Shown here piece by piece: positions 6,554 to 9,917 of a stretch of DNA of 9,917 nucleotides. Below the pieces are notes generated by a model. It was not told where the DNA came from, did no database searches, and was given only the letters and a program-made list of their open reading frames with translations. The DNA comes from an uncultured Eubacteriales bacterium (GTDB taxonomy: Bacteria > Bacillota > Clostridia > Lachnospirales > Anaerotignaceae). The DNA lies in the NCBI GenBank assembly GCA_900546215.1, contig URCD01000085.1, positions 1-9,917 of the forward strand, given 5' to 3'. Position numbers and translations under genes: made by a program. Position 1 is the stretch's first letter; every line of letters begins with the position of its first letter.

Positions 6554-6570
6554 AAACCGACGGTCGGTTT
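6554..6570. promoter_or_regulatory. Operator 2: TetR-type palindrome before the MFS transporter gene
   Basis: AAACCGA-CGG-TCGGTTT is a perfect 7+7 inverted repeat with a 3-nt centre, ending a few bases before the AAGGAGG of the transporter gene. Aligned on ACCGAYGGTC, 12 of 15 bases agree with operator 1, although the exact symmetry centres differ by two bases. No good -10/-35 pair is seen next to it, so it may act as a roadblock or on a weak promoter. Confidence 0.7.
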
Positions 6571-6585
6571 TAAAAGGAGGCAAAT

Positions 6586-7848
6586 ATGAATACAAAATTA
6601 TTTAAAAAAGATTTTACTCTTGTTGTTATTGGTCAGATAATATCTTTGTTTGGCAATGCCATACTAAGGTTTGCGCTGCCTTTGTATCTTTTAAAAGAAA
6701 CAGGTTCTTCAACACTGTTTGGCGTAGTAACCGCGTGTTCATTTATACCGATGGTTATACTATCACTGGTAGGCGGAATAATGGCTGACAGAGTTAATAA
6801 GCGAAATATAATGGTAATTTTAGATTTTTCAACTGCTGCATTAATTACTATATTTTATTTGCTGCTTGGGAGAGCACCTACTGTACCGCTTTTTATAGTA
6901 TTCCTTATGATTTTATACGGGATTTCGGGAGCTTATCAGCCGTCTGTTCAGGCTGCTATACCTGCTTTGGTTGACGCAGATAGGCTTATGGAGGGAAATG
7001 CAGTTATAAACCAGGTAAATACTTTGTCTGGACTTTTAGGTCCTGTAATTGGAGGTATGATATATAACGTCTGGGGAATAAAGCCTATACTTACTGTAAG
7101 TATAGTATGTTTTGTCTTTTCTGCTGTAATGGAAATATTTATAAAAATACCACACAAAAAACAGTTAATTGAAAAAGGGGTATTTACTATAGCAAAAGAA
7201 GACTTAAAAGTGAGCTTTAAATATATAAGAAAAGATAAGCCTATACTGTTTTCAATTGTTTTAATTATATCTGCTTTTAATCTTGTTCTTAGCGCATCTA
7301 TGGTTATCGGATTTCCTGTTATTATAGTCCAGATATTAAACATGAGTGATTTGCTGCTTGGCATATCACAGGGAATTCTTGCATTAGGAGGATTAGCGGG
7401 AGGGGTTATATCAGCATTACTTGCAAATAAGCTGAAAATAAATAAGTCCTACTATTTACTTGCTATCTGTGCTTTTACGTCGGCAATTATGGGAATATCC
7501 CTTATACCAAATGTAAATACAATTTTACCATATATAGTGATAACAGTAATGGGATTTTTTGCAATGTTATTTTCTACACTGCTGAGTGTACAGATGTTTA
7601 CAATGGTACAGCGGGAGACGCCGTATAATCTGATAGGTAAGGTTATGGCCGCTCTGATGGCAGTGTCGATGAGTGCACATCCAATAGGTCAGGCAATGTA
7701 TGGAGCACTGTTTGACATATTTAGTGAAAACTCATGGATTGTTCTTATTGGGGCCTCAGTGGCAGGAATTATAATTGCAATTTATTCAAAAAGGGTGTTT
7801 AATAAAATTGATACCGTATCCGTAAATAACGAAACGCAGTTGATATGA
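6586..7848 (+). CDS. Major facilitator superfamily transporter, drug-efflux type
   Basis: This 420-residue integral membrane protein has the hydrophobic pattern of a 12-helix MFS proton antiporter. FGNAILRFALPLYLLKETGS in the first helix region is typical of the multidrug/macrolide (MefA-like) efflux branch. GGIMADRVNKRNIMV (63-77) is MFS motif A in the loop between helices 2 and 3, with Asp68, Arg69 and Arg73. LSGLLGPVIGG (147-157) matches antiporter motif C in helix 5, supporting export. A charged central loop lies near 190-215 (HKKQLIEKG through YIRKDKP), between the two six-helix halves. AAGGAGG lies 5 nt before the ATG. It follows tetR by 57 nt, with a hairpin and an operator in the gap, and ends at a strong terminator. 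The substrate cannot be read from sequence. Confidence 0.92.
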   Translation: MNTKLFKKDFTLVVIGQIISLFGNAILRFALPLYLLKETGSSTLFGVVTACSFIPMVILSLVGGIMADRVNKRNIMVILDFSTAALITIFYLLLGRAPTVPLFIVFLMILYGISGAYQPSVQAAIPALVDADRLMEGNAVINQVNTLSGLLGPVIGGMIYNVWGIKPILTVSIVCFVFSAVMEIFIKIPHKKQLIEKGVFTIAKEDLKVSFKYIRKDKPILFSIVLIISAFNLVLSASMVIGFPVIIVQILNMSDLLLGISQGILALGGLAGGVISALLANKLKINKSYYLLAICAFTSAIMGISLIPNVNTILPYIVITVMGFFAMLFSTLLSVQMFTMVQRETPYNLIGKVMAALMAVSMSAHPIGQAMYGALFDIFSENSWIVLIGASVAGIIIAIYSKRVFNKIDTVSVNNETQLI

Positions 7849-7851
7849 AAA

Positions 7852-7887
7852 TAGGCCGATGGATAATAAATATTTTCCATCGGCCTA
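7852..7887. terminator. Bidirectional terminator between the MFS gene and the antiporter gene
   Basis: TAGGCCGATGGA (7852-7863) and TCCATCGGCCTA (7876-7887) form a perfect 12-bp GC-rich stem with a 12-nt loop. It sits between two convergent genes. The plus-strand tail AAATTATG is poor in T, while the minus-strand side reads TATTTTCAT, so termination may be better for the minus-strand antiporter gene. Confidence 0.72.
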
Positions 7888-7905
7888 AATTATGGGACAA
7901 ATAAG

Positions 7906-9126
7906 TTAATGATGATTTTCTGCTAATTTTTCTTTGCTTATTACCCCTGATTTAATCAGGGCAAACTTTGCGCATGCCGGACCAATAAGCTCATATAAAA
8001 CCGATGATGACAGTATTATCGTCATTAAAAGACTGCCGATATCAGGAGGAAGAATTCGCTGTGATAAATAAGCTAATCCTATCGCTACACCAGCTTGGGG
8101 AACGAGTGCTGCTCCTAAATATGTGCGCGTTGATTTACTTGTTTTAACGGCCATACAGCCTAAATAGGCTCCTATATATTTTGCTCCTATTCTTACTATA
8201 AAGTAAACTACTCCTATGACACCAAAGGTTGCAAGCAATTTAATATTAAGTGTCATTCCTGAGACCACAAAAAACAGCAGCATTATCGGAGGAGTAAAAG
8301 CGTTTATTTGTTCATATAAATTTTTATCTCTCGTTTTATTCATATATACAGCACCGAATATCATGCAAGAGAGCAGCGGAGACACATCAAATATAGAACA
8401 AATACCTGACAGCCCAAGAAGCATTGCTGTAACAATTATAAGCCTATTGTCATTAGTACGGCTTGGGACTATAAGCTTATTTAAAATCTCACCAAATAAA
8501 AATCCTACACCCATTGCAGCTACATTATATATAATTGGCATTGCAACACTGGATACTGTTACAGAACCAAATTCCAAAGCATTGACAACAGCGGCGGCGG
8601 CACTGAATACAAGAAGGCATACAACGTCATCAAGAGCTACTATTTGAAGCAAAGTAGTTACGAATTCACCTCTGGCATGATATTGATTTATCGTCATTAC
8701 TGTACTGGCCGGAGCCGTGGCAGTAGCTATCGCACCAAGCAGCAGTGAGAGACTTAAATTAAGCTTGAATATAAAATACATAACTGCTGAAATTAAAAGT
8801 CCGGCCAATAGTGATTCAAATAATGTAATTATAATTACGGAACGACCGGTTTGTTTTAATGTATCCTTATCAAAAAATCTTCCAACACCAAAGGCTATAA
8901 AGGCAAGTGCTATATCGCTGACAAACGCCATATTGTTAACTATACTCTCTGGTATAATATGAAGGCAGTGAGGACCTATTAAAATACCGGCAATAATATA
9001 TCCGCTTACATTTGGCAGACTTATTAGCTTTGTAAGCCTTGTCAAAAGAAACCCTGAAAGCAGAACTATTGACAGTGTAATCAGTATTATTGTTTCGGTA
9101 TTAAAGTTTTCTAAAATACATTGCAT
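7906..9126 (-). CDS. CPA2-family cation:proton antiporter (Na+/H+ or K+/H+ exchanger)
   Basis: This 406-residue polytopic membrane protein exchanges Na+ or K+ for protons across the cell membrane. SGYIIAGILIGPH (41-53) is the conserved helix of CPA2 (KefB/NapA-like) proteins. GAIATATAPASTV (131-143) is the unwound-helix motif of the ion site, and LDDVVCLLVFS (165-175) carries the paired Asp166-Asp167 that mark electrogenic CPA2 exchangers. Its length gives the membrane domain only: there is no C-terminal TrkA-N/RCK nucleotide-binding domain, so it is closer to NapA-type than to KefB/KefC. The start has AAGGTGG about 8 nt upstream. A TATAAT on the minus strand (9211-9216) is a possible -10, without a good -35. 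It is divergent from a damaged LysR-family gene, its probable former regulator, and ends at a shared terminator. Confidence 0.92.
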   Translation of the reverse strand: MQCILENFNTETIILITLSIVLLSGFLLTRLTKLISLPNVSGYIIAGILIGPHCLHIIPESIVNNMAFVSDIALAFIAFGVGRFFDKDTLKQTGRSVIIITLFESLLAGLLISAVMYFIFKLNLSLSLLLGAIATATAPASTVMTINQYHARGEFVTTLLQIVALDDVVCLLVFSAAAAVVNALEFGSVTVSSVAMPIIYNVAAMGVGFLFGEILNKLIVPSRTNDNRLIIVTAMLLGLSGICSIFDVSPLLSCMIFGAVYMNKTRDKNLYEQINAFTPPIMLLFFVVSGMTLNIKLLATFGVIGVVYFIVRIGAKYIGAYLGCMAVKTSKSTRTYLGAALVPQAGVAIGLAYLSQRILPPDIGSLLMTIILSSSVLYELIGPACAKFALIKSGVISKEKLAENHH

Positions 9127-9162
9127 ATTCTCACCACCTTATTATTTGTGTAAACTATATTC

Positions 9163-9191
9163 TTTACTTGTACTTTACATTATGATATACT
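9163..9191 (+). promoter_or_regulatory. Sigma-A type promoter of the LysR-family gene
   Basis: TTTACT (9163-9168), a 17-nt spacer and TATACT (9186-9191) with TGA in front (extended -10). It lies in the 132-nt gap between the divergent antiporter and LysR genes. A nearby dyad ATAAAA-N11-TTTTAT (9201-9223) has LysR-site-like spacing but is very AT-rich. Confidence 0.6.
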
Positions 9192-9258
9192 AGTTTTAAC
9201 ATAAAATCTAATTATAGTTTTATTGGTTTTAATAAATTTTTAGAATGGTTGTGATTAT

Positions 9259-9917
9259 ATGCTGGATATTAAACTGGAGACAACTTTACAAGAGCTGCAG
9301 AAGAGCTTTCATTGACACAGCCGGCTGTAAGCCACCATATAAGCCAGCTGGAAAATGAACTAGGAGTAAAAATATTCAGGCGTGGAAAAGGGGAACTTAA
9401 ACTAACGCCCGAAGGCGATATTATCATAAAATATGCTAAACGAATAAAGGCACTGTATGAAAAAATGCAGAGAGAACTTACTGATGAAGAGCGGCATATG
9501 ACTAGGATAAGAGTGGGAATAACGCATACAGCTGAAAGTGGGCTTATAAGTGAGGTCTTGGCCAAATACGGTAATTCTAACGCCGGTATAAGCATAACAA
9601 TTATGACTGATACTATAAATAATCTTTATGATATGCTATCAAATTTTGAAGTGGATTTGGCAATTGTAGAAGGAAGAATTAAAGAACCAGGCATTAATGC
9701 ACTTCTTCTTGATACCGACTATCTGGTATGTGTTGTATCAAATAATAGTCCGTTGGCAAAAAAAAGTATGGTAACATTAAACGATATAAAAAAAGAAAAG
9801 ATGATCTTAAGGCTTCCATCGTCGGGAACAGTAAATTTATTTGTGTCACACCTTGAGAGTATCAATATGTCAATAGATGAGTTTAACGTGGTTTTAGAGG
9901 TAGATAATATAGCAACC
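9259..9917 (+). pseudogene. LysR-family transcriptional regulator with frameshifting N-terminal deletion (also cut by right window edge)
   Basis: The start ATG at 9259 reads MLDIKLETT, a typical LysR N-terminus, but this frame stops at 9313-9315 (TGA). From 9285 a different frame reads FTRAAEELSLTQPAVSHHISQLENELG, the standard LysR helix-turn-helix, and stays open to 9917 through FRRGKGELKLTPEGD and a periplasmic-binding-protein-like effector domain (RIRVGITHTAESGLIS, then VDLAIVEGRI). Between LET and FTRAAEEL, intact relatives carry about nine more residues, so roughly 25 nt of helix 1 appear to be missing and the phase is shifted. The second frame has an upstream stop (TAA, 9270-9272) and no usable start before the HTH. 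The rest is undamaged, so the lesion is recent or an assembly error. No strong ribosome binding site is seen. It is divergent from the antiporter, its likely target. Confidence 0.8.

Noticed and set aside
7852..7887. The CCGATGG/CCATCGG repeat as a third TetR operator
   Set aside because: It contains a piece of the operator core, but the two arms are 12 nt apart and lie between convergent gene ends, where a terminator hairpin explains them better.
8216..8647. Plus-strand open frame of 143 codons inside the antiporter gene
   Set aside because: It is a shadow of the antiporter coding sequence, whose Asp-Asp motif and membrane helices are clear on the minus strand.
9269..9595. Minus-strand open frame of 108 codons over the LysR gene
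   Set aside because: It is antisense to a clear LysR coding frame, has no family resemblance and is rich in Ser/Leu as expected of a shadow frame.

Overview
The window is AT-rich DNA that looks chromosomal and comes from an endospore-forming Firmicute, most likely an anaerobic member of the Clostridia. The basis is a full-length forespore sigma factor (SigG), strong GGAGG-type ribosome binding sites, sigma-A promoters with extended -10 boxes, many U-tailed intrinsic terminators, and a small alarmone synthetase of the Firmicute RelQ type. No rRNA, tRNA, CRISPR array or transposase is visible.

Layout. (i) 1-2157, plus strand: a tight operon with the C-terminal part of a PfkB/ribokinase-type sugar kinase, a flavodoxin-fold NAD(P)H:FMN/quinone oxidoreductase and a zinc-dependent alcohol (polyol) dehydrogenase, closed by a terminator. 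This looks like a small sugar or polyol catabolic cluster. (ii) 2311-3087: sigG, starting at TTG, alone and with its own terminator; it is not directly behind sigE as in many relatives. (iii) 3235-3780: a TetR-family regulator of the DhaS-like kind, convergent with (iv) 3824-4846, minus strand: a protein that resembles a radical-SAM enzyme family but lacks the CxxxCxxC cluster. (v) 5091-5801: RelQ-type (p)ppGpp synthetase, divergent from (iv) across a 244-nt regulatory gap that holds a near-consensus promoter and a perfect 16-bp palindrome. (vi) 5866-7848: a TetR repressor and an MFS drug-efflux-type transporter, each preceded by a palindrome sharing the core ACCGAYGGTC; this is a self-contained efflux switch. 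(vii) 7906-9126, minus strand: a CPA2-type cation:proton antiporter, divergent from (viii) a LysR-family regulator (9259 to the right edge) whose DNA-binding N-terminus is broken by a small frameshifting deletion.

How the genes work together: the region is a string of small, separately terminated units, not one pathway. The clearest functional unit is TetR-MFS with two local operators. The antiporter and the damaged LysR form a typical divergent regulator/target pair, whose control may have been lost. The most unusual gene is the cluster-less radical-SAM-like protein at 3824-4846. I see no evidence for a defence system or mobile element.
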